This document shows positions 34,109-43,190 of a stretch of 64,000 bases of DNA, piece after piece. A program made the translations under genes and the position numbers. Below the pieces are notes generated by a model that did no database searches, was not told the origin of the DNA, and saw only the letters and a program-made list of their open reading frames with translations. This DNA comes from Candidatus Gastranaerophilales bacterium. GTDB lineage: Bacteria > Cyanobacteriota > Vampirovibrionia > Gastranaerophilales > Gastranaerophilaceae. The stretch lies in NCBI GenBank assembly GCA_944324305.1, contig CALUVV010000003.1, positions 165,750 to 229,749 of the forward strand, written 5' to 3'. How positions within the stretch are numbered: position 1 is the stretch's first letter; the number at the start of each line of letters is the position of its first letter.

Positions 34109-34645
34109 ATGAATATAGAAAAATTAAAAATACTGTTTACCGAAGAACAAATTCAAAACAGAATTAAAGAACTTGCGGATGAAATGAATGAGTTCTACGG
34201 GAATGAAGAAGTTTATGCAATTTGCGTTCTGAAAGGCGCCGTTATGTTTGCGGTTGACCTTGTAAAACATTTAAATATGCCGTTAAAAATGGAATTTATA
34301 AGGCTTTCAAGCTATAACGGCGGTACAAGCACATCGGGAAAGGTTAATGCGGTAGATATTTCGCTACCCGATTTGAACGGAAAAAATGTTTTAATAATAG
34401 AAGATATTGTTGACACGGGGCTTACCGCAAAATTTCTTCTGGATTTTTTAAACTGCAATTTTCACACAAAATCAACAAAGTTCTGCTCGCTTCTTGATAA
34501 AAAAATTACACGCACTGCTGATGTTGATGCGGATTATTACGGGTTCGAAGTTGATGATAAATTTTTGATAGGTTACGGACTTGATTACGACGGCTATTAC
34601 AGGAACTTAAGATATATAGGTTATGTCGGAAAAGATGATTTGTAA
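34109..34645 (+). CDS. hpt: Hypoxanthine phosphoribosyltransferase
   Basis: Hpt salvages hypoxanthine and guanine to IMP and GMP using PRPP. The 178-aa protein has the CVLKGAVMFAVDLV segment, MEFIRLSSYNGG, the PRPP loop VLIIEDIVDTGLTA, and the C-terminal VGYGLDYDGYYRNL. Length is typical. Start ATG follows AGGTAGG, three bases after the tilS stop. The next gene begins 23 bases before the hpt stop, so expression is coupled. Confidence 0.95.
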   Translation: MNIEKLKILFTEEQIQNRIKELADEMNEFYGNEEVYAICVLKGAVMFAVDLVKHLNMPLKMEFIRLSSYNGGTSTSGKVNAVDISLPDLNGKNVLIIEDIVDTGLTAKFLLDFLNCNFHTKSTKFCSLLDKKITRTADVDADYYGFEVDDKFLIGYGLDYDGYYRNLRYIGYVGKDDL

Positions 34646-35735
34646 TGATTATGAAAAATCAATTGAATTAATAAATGAATTCTTTAATATTCAGTCGTCT
34701 GAAAACTTCGGAGAAGACATTTTCAAGGTATTAAAGAAAATAATTCCTTTTAAATCAGGTTATATCTTCTTCACAAATCCTGACAGGCTTGAATACTCTT
34801 ATAACGCGCAAACTTCCGATATTAACGAAATAAATGAAACGCATCTGGCAGAAGATTTAAAACTGAAAAATACTGTTTTCGGTAAAATTATTATCAGCGG
34901 CAGCAGGTTTTCATCAAGCGATAAAAAGATTTTTAAAGCCTGTTCGTCAATTATTGCCAATATCACAAAAGATGCCGAGATATCAAAAATCATAAAAATG
35001 CAGGTTAATGCGCTGCAGGAAGGGTATTTACAGGTTCAGCGCAGTAACAAAAAGATAAAACAGGCGGAAAAAATTAAAACGGAATTTATTTCTCATGTTT
35101 CTCATGAACTGCGCACACCGCTTAATTCAATCTTAGGCTTTTCAGATTTGCTTGAAAACGAATGCGTCGGAACACTAAATCAAAAGCAGAAAGAATATGT
35201 TAATGACATAAAAACAGCAGGACTGAATTTACTTGAAATGATTAACGAAATACTTGATATGTCAAAAATTGAAGCAGGAGCAATTACTCTGAATTTAAGA
35301 AGCTTCGAAGCGGAGCAGGCTGTTAACGAAGTATTAAATATTTTAAATCCGCTTTTAATTAAGAAAAATATTACTCTTGAAACAGAAGTGCAAAATCTTA
35401 TACTAAAAGCAGATTATCAAAAATTTCAGCAGATACTTTTTAATCTGTTGAGTAACGCAATTAAATATACACCGGAAAAGGGGCAAATTACAATAAAAAT
35501 ATCAGAAGAAAAGGATTATGCAATAATCTCCGTTAAAGACAACGGAACAGGAATAGACAAGAAAAACCATAAAAAAATATTTAAAAAATTCGAGCAAATA
35601 GGCCGTTGTAAAGCTAATTCAACAGGTTTGGGGCTTTCCATAACAAATGAGTTTGTAAAACTGCATAAAGGTAAAATAGTCTTAAAAAGCGAAATCGGCA
35701 AAGGTTCGGAATTCATAATCAAGCTTCCCGTTTAA
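34623..35735 (+). CDS. Sensor histidine kinase (orphan)
   Basis: The 370-aa protein has an N-terminal GAF-like sensory region (about residues 10-120), a coiled-coil linker, a HisKA domain with FISHVSHELRTPLNSILG (phospho-acceptor His 161), and an HATPase domain with NLLSNAIKYTPEKG, DNGTGIDK and TGLGLSITNEFV. No transmembrane segment is evident, so it senses a cytoplasmic signal. No response regulator is nearby. It overlaps the end of hpt. The partner and signal are unknown. Confidence 0.9.
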   Translation: MSEKMICNDYEKSIELINEFFNIQSSENFGEDIFKVLKKIIPFKSGYIFFTNPDRLEYSYNAQTSDINEINETHLAEDLKLKNTVFGKIIISGSRFSSSDKKIFKACSSIIANITKDAEISKIIKMQVNALQEGYLQVQRSNKKIKQAEKIKTEFISHVSHELRTPLNSILGFSDLLENECVGTLNQKQKEYVNDIKTAGLNLLEMINEILDMSKIEAGAITLNLRSFEAEQAVNEVLNILNPLLIKKNITLETEVQNLILKADYQKFQQILFNLLSNAIKYTPEKGQITIKISEEKDYAIISVKDNGTGIDKKNHKKIFKKFEQIGRCKANSTGLGLSITNEFVKLHKGKIVLKSEIGKGSEFIIKLPV

Positions 35736-35810
35736 GACTCAGGGTTGTTTTTTATTTAAAGATATGTTATAATAAATCTTGTTAGGAATGATTGAGAGGA
35801 GTTTGGAGAT

Positions 35811-36530
35811 ATGGCATCTATAAAAGACGCTTTTGATGAGTCCCTGCAGGACAACAACGCATTTATAAAGTATATTTTATTTGCAATCCCCGTTTATTAT
35901 TGCGTACACTTATATGCTAATGCCGAAAAAGGAGATTTAACAGGTTTCTGGTGGATGTTCGGTGTAACATATTTGCTGCTTTTCGGTTTTTTAATAAAAT
36001 GTACCGCCAATGTAAGAAACGGAAAAGACCATGTATTGCCTTCTTTTAATATTTTTGCGCTGTTCTGGGCAGGTATTAAAGGAACAATTGCACTCGGGCC
36101 TTCCATTGCAATTAACTGCTGGCTTGCATCCTGGCTGACCGGACTTATTGCAAACTATATTCCGGAGCCTAATACTTTAGTAATTTTTCAGGTAATTATC
36201 TGGGGATTATTCGGTTCAATAATACTTACCGGATATTTATGTTATGCTAAAAGTTTTAAAATCGCCGATGCTTATAACTTTAAAGTAATTTCAGAATCCT
36301 GCTGTGATATTCTGGTTGCGGTCTTATTTATGATACCGCAGGTACTGCTTGCAGATGCACTGATAATAGCCCCTGTAACTTATGTTATATGGGTATTCTT
36401 CGGAATTCCGCATCCTGTAGCAATATTCTATTGGAGTATGGTTTTGATATTTAACCTTGCAATGTGCGGACATTATCTTGCTCAGGTTGATTACGAAGCC
36501 ATCGCGGCAAAAGATAATACAGAGAATTAA
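35811..36530 (+). CDS. Polytopic membrane protein, possibly DUF4013-like
   Basis: The 239-aa product has about six hydrophobic helices, the first at about residues 20-36. Trp- and Gly-rich loops (TGFWWMFGV, LFWAGIKGTIALG) and KSFKIADAYNFKVISES resemble uncharacterised bacterial DUF4013-type membrane proteins, but I am unsure of that. GAGGAGTTTGGAG precedes the ATG. It is followed by a bidirectional terminator shared with uvrB. Confidence 0.65.
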   Translation: MASIKDAFDESLQDNNAFIKYILFAIPVYYCVHLYANAEKGDLTGFWWMFGVTYLLLFGFLIKCTANVRNGKDHVLPSFNIFALFWAGIKGTIALGPSIAINCWLASWLTGLIANYIPEPNTLVIFQVIIWGLFGSIILTGYLCYAKSFKIADAYNFKVISESCCDILVAVLFMIPQVLLADALIIAPVTYVIWVFFGIPHPVAIFYWSMVLIFNLAMCGHYLAQVDYEAIAAKDNTEN

Positions 36531-36532
36531 CA

Positions 36533-36564
36533 AAAAAAGCCTCTTAAGTTAAGAGGCTTTTTTA
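36533..36564. terminator. Bidirectional terminator
   Basis: AAAAAGCCTCTT and AAGAGGCTTTTT flank a short loop between the stops at 36530 (plus) and 36562 (minus). Confidence 0.9.
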
Positions 36565-38547
36565 ATTAAGCATTTCGCGTAATTTTTTCAGTTTATCTCT
36601 TATTTCCGCAGCTCTTTCAAAGTCAAGAATTTTTGCCGCCTTATGCATATCTTTTTCCAATTTGTCAATAAGTTTAGGCAGGTCTTTTTTATCAATCCCC
36701 ATATCAACCATTTCTTCAGCAACAATATCTTCAAGATCTCTGTAACTTGCAACAAGAGAAAGTAAATTATTTTCAATCGGTTTTTTGATTGTCTGGGGAA
36801 TAATTCCGTATTTTTTGTTGTATTCAAGCTGGATTTTACGGCGGCGTTCTGTTTCCGAAATAGCTTTTTCCATGGATTCGGTCATTCTGTCGGCATACAT
36901 AATAACTTCACCGCATGCATTACGCGCTGCACGCCCAATTGTTTGGATTAAACTCGTTTCGGAGCGCAGGAACCCTTCTTTGTCAGCGTCCATAATAGCA
37001 ACAAGTGATACTTCGGGAATATCAAGTCCTTCTCTCAAAAGGTTAACACCTATCAAAACATCAAATTCACCCAGACGTAAATCTCTTAAAATCTCAACAC
37101 GTTCAAGCGACTGGATTTCGCTGTGAAGGTAACGCACCCTGATGCCTTCCTGAATAAAATAATCCGTCAAATCTTCCGCCATACGCTTTGTAAGCGTCGT
37201 AATCAGAACACGTTCGTTTTTCTCTGCACGTTTATTTATTTCATTTTTCAAATCTTCAATTTGCGACTCTATCGGACGAACAGAGATTTTCGGGTCAACA
37301 AGTCCTGTCGGGCGAATAATTTGCTCAACAAGCTGTGAAGATGTTTTTCTTTCAAATTCTCCTGGAGTTGCCGAGATATAGATTTTTTGGTGAACTTTTT
37401 TGAAAAATTCCTCATTTTTTAAAGGTCTGTTATCTCTTGCGCAGGGAAGCCTGAACCCGTACTCTATTAATGTGTTCTTTCTTGAAGAATCACCATGATA
37501 CATTCCTTTCAGCTGCGGGAGCGTAACATGCGATTCATCGATTACCGTAAGGAAATCTCCTCTGAAATAATCAAGAAGCGTTGCAGGGGCCGAACCCGGA
37601 GGGCGGCGTTCTATTATTCTTGAATAATTCTCAATCCCCGAACAATACCCCATTTCCTTAATCATTTCAATATCATACTTAACACGCTGCTCAAGCCTTT
37701 GAGCTTCTACAAGTTTATTTTCGTTATGAAGTTCTACAAGTCTGTGCTGAAGTTCTTCTTTGATTAAACCAATTGTCTCGTCAACATTTTCATCATAAGA
37801 AAGGTAATGAACCGCAGGATAAATTACGACTTTTTCGGGAGTTTCAAGAATTTCGCCCGTAACGTTATCAATTCTGACGATTTTTTCAATCTCATCGCCA
37901 AAGAAATAAATTCTGGTGATTATTTTTTCATAAGCGGGCATAATCTCGACGATATCACCCCTTGCTCTAAATGTAGACCGTTCCAGAACCAGATCATTTC
38001 GGGTGTATTGAACGCTGACAAGGTGTTTCAGCAAATCATCTCTTGCGACTTCATCTCCGACATTAAGTTCCACAGACCCCCTGAAATAATTTTCGGGAAG
38101 CCCTAAACCGTAAATACAGCTAACAGAAGCAACTATAATAACATCGTTTCTCTCGTATAAACATCTTGTTGCATTATGTCTCAATCTGTCAATTTCTTCG
38201 TTTATGGAAGCTGATTTTTCGATAAATGTATCAGTTCGCGGAATATACGCCTCAGGCTGGTAGTAATCGTAGTAACTTATAAAATATTCAACGGCATTAT
38301 CGGGGAAAAGCTCCTTAAATTCGTTATAAAGCTGTGCGGCAAGAGTTTTGTTATGAGCAATAATGAGCGTGGGCTTTTGAACCCGTTCAATTACATTTGC
38401 AATGGTAAACGTTTTTCCCGAGCCGGTAATCCCGAGAAGCGTCTGTGCATCATCTCCGCTTACAATACCGTCAACAAGTTTATCAATAGCGTTCGGCTGG
38501 TCGCCCGCAGGTTTATATTTTGATGAAATTTTAAACTTTCTTTCCAT
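36562..38547 (-). CDS. uvrB: Excinuclease ABC subunit B
   Basis: UvrB verifies DNA lesions in nucleotide excision repair and loads UvrC. The 661-aa protein has Walker [12 protein letters not shown] near residue 40, the beta-hairpin [12 protein letters not shown], the DESHVT box, [16 protein letters not shown], the QTIGRAARN motif VI, and a C-terminal UVR domain ([19 protein letters not shown]) for UvrC and UvrA contact. Length is typical. It is a single-gene unit; an AT-rich divergent region separates it from the 38639 gene. Confidence 0.97.
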   Translation of the reverse strand: MERKFKISSKYKPAGDQPNAIDKLVDGIVSGDDAQTLLGITGSGKTFTIANVIERVQKPTLIIAHNKTLAAQLYNEFKELFPDNAVEYFISYYDYYQPEAYIPRTDTFIEKSASINEEIDRLRHNATRCLYERNDVIIVASVSCIYGLGLPENYFRGSVELNVGDEVARDDLLKHLVSVQYTRNDLVLERSTFRARGDIVEIMPAYEKIITRIYFFGDEIEKIVRIDNVTGEILETPEKVVIYPAVHYLSYDENVDETIGLIKEELQHRLVELHNENKLVEAQRLEQRVKYDIEMIKEMGYCSGIENYSRIIERRPPGSAPATLLDYFRGDFLTVIDESHVTLPQLKGMYHGDSSRKNTLIEYGFRLPCARDNRPLKNEEFFKKVHQKIYISATPGEFERKTSSQLVEQIIRPTGLVDPKISVRPIESQIEDLKNEINKRAEKNERVLITTLTKRMAEDLTDYFIQEGIRVRYLHSEIQSLERVEILRDLRLGEFDVLIGVNLLREGLDIPEVSLVAIMDADKEGFLRSETSLIQTIGRAARNACGEVIMYADRMTESMEKAISETERRRKIQLEYNKKYGIIPQTIKKPIENNLLSLVASYRDLEDIVAEEMVDMGIDKKDLPKLIDKLEKDMHKAAKILDFERAAEIRDKLKKLREMLN

Positions 38548-38638
38548 AATAAAATTATACCCGAATTAAAAATACTAGCAAAAAAATTTTTTTACAAGGT
38601 TATAATATAATCAGAATATTCTAACAAGGACCCCTAAA

Positions 38639-39712
38639 TTGATAAACCGGATATCATCAGCTGATACAAACAAAAACAATATTCATGAAAAGTACAAGGA
38701 TCCGTTAAGCAGAAAGCTCCCTGTCTTAATGTCATACTCAAGTGAAATCGGTACTGCGATTTCGGAAATTGCGCCTAAACTCGGAGCATCGCTTTTTGCT
38801 CCTACTTTTATGTATCTCGGGGCAGACATTTATGACAAATATAAAAACGACAAAGACAGCTACAATCCGAGCGGGAAAAGAGCTCTTAAGCGCGCAATTT
38901 ATCAGGGATTAACATCAATTGTTGCACTTCCTGCGGTTATTATTGCAGGTCAATGTGTAGTATCCCCGCTAGGTAAACTTGGGAAATCAGGTATAAGCGG
39001 CAACGCAAAAGATGCCGTTTATAAACATATAAAAGACGTTATTGATCAGGCTCACGGAAGTGCACTTGAAAACTCTGAGGACTTTAAAAGAATAATTACC
39101 GAGACTTTGGAAAATAAAATAAAAGTCAGAAATAATGAAAAGAAAACAATTAACTTTTTCAAAAGATTTTACAATAAATATTTTACTGAAAGATACGACT
39201 TACTAAGTTCAGACAAAGATAAAATTATAAAATTTGCACAGGAAAATGCCTTAAATACATTTGAGATAAAAGATGCTTTAAAAAGCGGTGATGTTAAGAA
39301 AATCCCCTCAAAAGTTTATAAAAAATACAACAAAATTCTTCCGATAATGAAAGAAATGTATAAAGAAGGCGATTATGCTTATCAGGCAACACGAAACGCA
39401 TTAAAAGAATATCAAAATTCTCTCATATTTAAAAATAAAATATTAAAGACAATAGGCGGTCTCGGAACATTGCTGCTCCTTGCAACACCAATTAATACAT
39501 TTGTAGATAAACAGCTTATGAAAAAATATATAGGCCCTGGAATTGACCAAATATCACATGGTTTTGTAAATGAATCCAGAATGAAAACAATCTTTAACGA
39601 TATGAAAGAAAAACTTACTAATCCTGATGATAAAAGCGCGAAGACATCGAACCTGATTCAGAAAGTAAAGACTCCGCCCGAATTGAAGTCAAAGGCTGCG
39701 GAATCTCGGTGA
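38639..39712 (+). CDS. Hypothetical membrane-associated protein, lineage-specific
   Basis: No family recognised for this 357-aa protein. A hydrophobic, Gly/Ala-rich stretch lies at about residues 30-60 (IGTAISEIAPKLGASLFAPT), a second at about 85-115, and a third near 275-290 (TIGGLGTLLLLATPINTF). Between them are basic helical regions. TTG is the apparent start, with AAGGA at the right spacing. Its last 95 bases overlap, tail to tail, the CpaF-like gene on the other strand, which is unusual. Confidence 0.65.
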   Translation: MINRISSADTNKNNIHEKYKDPLSRKLPVLMSYSSEIGTAISEIAPKLGASLFAPTFMYLGADIYDKYKNDKDSYNPSGKRALKRAIYQGLTSIVALPAVIIAGQCVVSPLGKLGKSGISGNAKDAVYKHIKDVIDQAHGSALENSEDFKRIITETLENKIKVRNNEKKTINFFKRFYNKYFTERYDLLSSDKDKIIKFAQENALNTFEIKDALKSGDVKKIPSKVYKKYNKILPIMKEMYKEGDYAYQATRNALKEYQNSLIFKNKILKTIGGLGTLLLLATPINTFVDKQLMKKYIGPGIDQISHGFVNESRMKTIFNDMKEKLTNPDDKSAKTSNLIQKVKTPPELKSKAAESR

Positions 39713-40946
39713 TATATTCTCCGTCAACCAGTGTAGCAACAGCTTTAACTGACAATGCCGCAGTTCTGGCGGGAGTAAGTTCAACAATTGAGGTAACTTT
39801 TCTTGTTCCGTCATTCATCTTATTAATTTGAACGATATAATCGTAATTTGTAAACACCATAGTTTTAGCATACTTTTCAGAGATTTTTTCAAGCACTGTA
39901 AATCCCGAAATAAGTTTTGCAATTGCTGCATCAACACAAGATGCACGTAGAGTTATAATGCTTCCGTTTACCCCGGCAATCTCGGGCACGGATGAGTTTA
40001 CATCTGCTAAGATAAATTCAGGCGACATTTTCAATATATTTGAAATAAGTGCGGAATAATCCTTTGAATGTCTGTCAACAGTAAATTTCATTAATGTATC
40101 GCCTGCTGAATTTATACAGGCGGCTTCTTCAATCAAAGCGCAGCGTCTGTTTAATAAAGAAGTATTGATTAAAGTATCTAAAAGTGTCGTCTTGCCTGAA
40201 TTAATATCGCCTGAAATTACAATATTTTTTCCCGCATCTGTGACAGAGACAAGAAAATCAAAAATTTCTTTTGTCATAAGGCCATTTTTCAAAATATTTT
40301 CCATATCAGGGACAAAACTTTTCCTTAATGAAATGTTAACTCCGCATTGAGATAAACAAGGCATTATAACAGTTATAAACAAGTCTTTTATCCGATAGTT
40401 ACATATATTACCCTGTTTATCGGCTCTGCTTCCCGACATAGCATATATATTATTCAGTATAAAGCCGATTTGTTTTTCGTTGAGTTTCATTTCGGTATTT
40501 AAAACTTTTCCGTTTATTTCTATGTGAACGCTGCTTGTTCCGTTTACAAAAACAGCATCGACATTATCTCTGACCAGAAGGTAATCAAGAGGGCCAAAAC
40601 CCATTACGGAAGCAAATAATTTTTCAATTAAGGTATCTTTTTCAGTATCGCTCAGATTTATATTTTCAGCTGAAAGTTTATTTTCAACAAAACTTTTTAT
40701 AAGCACCTTTTGACGCTCGGAAGTATATTCAAACCATACGGGAATAGAATCGATTTTTTCCGTTAATGCATTTTTGAATTCGTTTTCAATATCAACGTTT
40801 TTCGGTTCGTCTTCCTGCGGAAGTTCCTGAGGTTCGGCAGGCTTCCCAGCGAGTTTGGAAAAAACGAACTTTTTAGGCTGTTCACTAGCGGTTTCTTCTT
40901 TTTCAATCTTTTTAAATCTGCTGCTTAATTTACTGCTTTGTAACAC
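39618..40946 (-). CDS. CpaF/TadA-like secretion ATPase, divergent
   Basis: The 442-aa protein looks like a type IV/Tad pilus ATPase of the VirB11/CpaF kind: an N-terminal disordered region (1-60), a helical N-domain with MGFGPLDYLL, then Walker A SGDINSGKTTL (residues 245-255). The Walker B region reads FILADVNSS where CpaF usually has IVGEVRG, and the His box TIHAN is replaced by TLRAS, so catalysis may be altered. The C-terminus is long. It begins two bases after cpaE-like stop, so the two are co-translated. In Tad systems this ATPase powers pilus assembly; no cpaB, cpaC or tadB/C is nearby. Confidence 0.8.
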   Translation of the reverse strand: MLQSSKLSSRFKKIEKEETASEQPKKFVFSKLAGKPAEPQELPQEDEPKNVDIENEFKNALTEKIDSIPVWFEYTSERQKVLIKSFVENKLSAENINLSDTEKDTLIEKLFASVMGFGPLDYLLVRDNVDAVFVNGTSSVHIEINGKVLNTEMKLNEKQIGFILNNIYAMSGSRADKQGNICNYRIKDLFITVIMPCLSQCGVNISLRKSFVPDMENILKNGLMTKEIFDFLVSVTDAGKNIVISGDINSGKTTLLDTLINTSLLNRRCALIEEAACINSAGDTLMKFTVDRHSKDYSALISNILKMSPEFILADVNSSVPEIAGVNGSIITLRASCVDAAIAKLISGFTVLEKISEKYAKTMVFTNYDYIVQINKMNDGTRKVTSIVELTPARTAALSVKAVATLVDGEYITEIPQPLTSIRAESLLSESGSMSSRFYHQD

Positions 40947-40948
40947 TT

Positions 40949-42118
40949 TTATACCTTTCCAAGCTTTTTAGTAAGTTTTTGGCGATAAACGCTGTCAGAA
41001 ACCATTAATGCCAAATTCTTATAACTCAATGCAACATTAGAATCAGGATTAATGTCTGAAACGGGTACGCCTTTATTTATTGCAGACATCATTGTGAAAT
41101 AATTGTTAGGTATTTTCCAATACAGTTTTTTACCAAGAACTTCTTCAACATCTTCCGCTTTAATTTCATCATTTTCCATATAACGGTTTATAAGCACCTG
41201 TACTTTATCTTCTTCAAAACCCAGTTTTTCAAATAATTCCAGACATCTCTGACAGTTTCGGATTGCAGGAAGATTAACTATGGTCACGAGAAATACCAGG
41301 TCAGAATTTTCAAGAGCTGTCATGGCTTTGTTGTCAAATCCGCCTGACGTGTCAACAACAACATAGGAAAAAGTATCCCGCAAAATATTAAAAAGTTTTG
41401 TAATTTCTTTTGAAGAAATATCGTCAACCTGTTTAAAATAAGGAGGATCGGCCAGAACATACAAGCTGGAATCCCTGTATTTTTCCAGTGTGGAAAGAAG
41501 GAAATCTTCGTTAATCTTATCAAGATTTTGAAGCATATAGGAAATATTAAAAGACGGTTTCAAGTCTAAAAACGTAGTGACATCGCCGAGTTGAAAATTT
41601 AAGTCAATAAGAGCTACATTTTCTTTTGTAATTTTAGAAAGCTCAAGTGCAAGGTTGGAAGCAATTGAGGTTTTTCCGACACCTCCCTTATTTGAATAAA
41701 CCGTAATAACACGGCATTTTGATTTTTTAGGTCTAGCATCGGTTAACTCATTATAAATTTTATCTAAAACTTCAAAAAACTCATCTTTTATAAGAGGAAG
41801 CGACAGAAAATCCGAAGCTCCTATTCGCATAGCTCTTATGACAAGATCAACAGCCGGCCTGTCAGACAATGCAATAACTCTGCACTCCTTAAACTCTGAT
41901 GTAATTTTCGAAACAAAATTTAACGCCTGCTCCTGATAATCAGATATATCAACTATTACAAGGACTTTTGAAAGTTCCTTTATTCCGTTATATGCTTTTG
42001 AAAAATCAGAAGTTTCCGCAAGAAAAGAAAAACTTTCGCAATCCTGGATATATCTTTTCAAAAGTTCAGCCGTATGAACCTGTTCGGTAATTACAATTGT
42101 AGGAATACTTTGTTTCAT
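40949..42118 (-). CDS. CpaE-like pilus assembly ATPase with receiver-like N-terminus
   Basis: The 389-aa product has a receiver-like N-terminal domain (about residues 1-125; VIVDISD where the phospho-Asp would be) and a MinD/ParA-type ATPase with deviant Walker A NKGGVGKTS (143-152), NFQLGDVTTFLDL and VVVDTSGGFDNKA. This matches CpaE, which localises the Tad pilus machine. It follows prepilin-like gene D on the same strand (66 bases, with a hairpin) and precedes the CpaF-like gene. The pilins of this system may therefore include gene D. Confidence 0.87.
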   Translation of the reverse strand: MKQSIPTIVITEQVHTAELLKRYIQDCESFSFLAETSDFSKAYNGIKELSKVLVIVDISDYQEQALNFVSKITSEFKECRVIALSDRPAVDLVIRAMRIGASDFLSLPLIKDEFFEVLDKIYNELTDARPKKSKCRVITVYSNKGGVGKTSIASNLALELSKITKENVALIDLNFQLGDVTTFLDLKPSFNISYMLQNLDKINEDFLLSTLEKYRDSSLYVLADPPYFKQVDDISSKEITKLFNILRDTFSYVVVDTSGGFDNKAMTALENSDLVFLVTIVNLPAIRNCQRCLELFEKLGFEEDKVQVLINRYMENDEIKAEDVEEVLGKKLYWKIPNNYFTMMSAINKGVPVSDINPDSNVALSYKNLALMVSDSVYRQKLTKKLGKV

Positions 42119-42140
42119 ACAGGTATTGTAGCATATTTAA

Positions 42141-42175
42141 GGCAAAGAGGCAATAATTGATTATCCCTCTTTGCC
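42141..42175 (-). terminator. Hairpin between prepilin-like gene D and the cpaE-like gene
   Basis: GGCAAAGAGG (42141-42150) and CCTCTTTGCC (42166-42175) form a perfect 10-bp stem. There is no T run on either side, so it may attenuate or protect mRNA ends rather than terminate fully. Confidence 0.5.
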
Positions 42176-42184
42176 CCGAAAAAA

Positions 42185-42939
42185 TTAATAGTTCATCTCC
42201 CAGCCGTTATTCAGCAATAAGCCGAAACACCCTTTGGCGGCAGTTCCAGAAGTACAAGCTGATGCACGAGAATCCCTTACGTCTTCTGCTGAAGTTTTAC
42301 CCGAGCCGCACTTCCCGTCTGTTTTACATTGCGGCGGAACACCGTCTTCATCCATTGATCCGTCAGTGTAATAAGTTATCACAAATAAATCTCTGCCAGC
42401 GATATTAGGTCCCTTCTTAGCATTAATATCTATAGTTATATGTCCGTATGGAACGCTGACATCACCGTAAGTTGCGGAGTGAAATTTCGAATGCTCCATA
42501 CAAACAGCTGCACCGTTTGCGAGGACATTACAAACGTCGCTGCTAACCCATAATGAAGATTGTGCCAATTCTGTACCGCTCTGGTTTTTATAAGAAGCAG
42601 CAAAACAGTCCGTAAATTCCGAACAAGAAGACGCAAGTTTAAAATACTTATTAAAAAATTCAATAACGGCTTCTCTGCTGTTCAAGCCGGCTTCTTGTAA
42701 ATTAATTGCATTTTTATCTGTTGTATACTCTAAAAACGCTTGTGATAAAAGGTTATAAACCTGATGCAACTGAGTTACATAAGTTTTACGCTGGTGATTT
42801 TGCATCAAGGAAGGCACGGTCATCGCAGATACTACGCCAATAATGCCTAAAGTTACCAAAACCTCAGCAAGTGTAAACGCAGGAGCTGAGCCTAGAGTAC
42901 GCCCCCCCCCCGTGTGGCAAAACTAAATAATTTTTTCAT
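42185..42939 (-). CDS. Prepilin-like secreted protein D; G10 tract puts start and body out of frame
   Basis: The ATG at 42939 follows AAAGGAG and begins MKKLFSFATR. Ten G (42902-42911) then lead to GGVL and a stop after 15 residues; one extra G gives RGGGRTLGSAPA-FTLAEVLVTLGIIGV, the prepilin head. The body contains Cys pairs, DINAKKGPNIAGRDLF and the C-terminal KGCFGLLLNNGWEMNY. Without the leader only a frame from an internal GTG at 42859 is open, and that removes the cleavage site. A structured leader of about 200 bases precedes it. It lies next to cpaE/cpaF-like genes. Same architecture as genes A-C, though its leader is shorter. Confidence 0.82.
42902..42911 (-). repeat. G10 tract in prepilin-like gene D
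   Basis: Ten G in gene sense, out of frame at this length; in frame at eight or eleven. Confidence 0.9.
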
Positions 42940-42974
42940 AATTACTCCTTTCATACTCAATATAAAAGCCCTAT

Positions 42975-43080
42975 ACAGATGTGATTTTGTTGCCTGCGTG
43001 GTCTCGCAGGTGGGTGAACGCCTCGGATTATCCGTTTCCCGCTGGCGATATAAAATCGGCGGGTATACTTCACATCCTGT
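42975..43080 (-). promoter_or_regulatory. Structured RNA element in the leader of gene D
   Basis: In the minus sense, a closing stem pairs 43080-43070 with 42984-42975 (ACAGGATGTGA with TCACATCTGT, one bulge). Inside are three hairpins: CCCGC/GCGGG (43038-43042 with 43059-43063) stacked with CGAT/ATCG (43046-43049 with 43055-43058), CGGAT/ATCCG (43024-43034), and CCTGCG/CGCAGG (42993-42998 with 43005-43010). Its G+C content is much higher than its surroundings. This looks like a four-way junction of about 105 nt, as in riboswitches. It matches no class I know. Confidence 0.6.
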
Positions 43081-43146
43081 CAGAGTCAATTCTCCCTTTT
43101 AAAATAAATGTAGGAACAAAATGAGCACCTGTACAGAGCTAATGCT

Positions 43147-43175
43147 ATTATAACATATTTTTTATGCAAACACAA
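43147..43175 (-). promoter_or_regulatory. Extended -10 promoter of gene D
   Basis: On the minus strand TTGTGT (43175-43170), 17-base spacer and TATAAT (43152-43147), with TG one base upstream of the -10. The predicted start near 43140 makes a leader of about 200 bases. Confidence 0.6.
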
Positions 43176-43190
43176 TATACCCCGTCAGGG

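Noticed and set aside
42975..43080. tRNA or tRNA-like gene
   Set aside because: There is no TTC-type T-loop, no anticodon arm of the right spacing and no acceptor stem of seven pairs; the element has a long closing stem and three unequal hairpins.
42892..43089. 65-codon minus-strand frame through the structured leader into the G10 tract
   Set aside because: It runs across the hairpin region and ends just after the G tract; the ribosome-binding site supports the internal ATG at 42939, and the upstream part is better explained as structured leader RNA.
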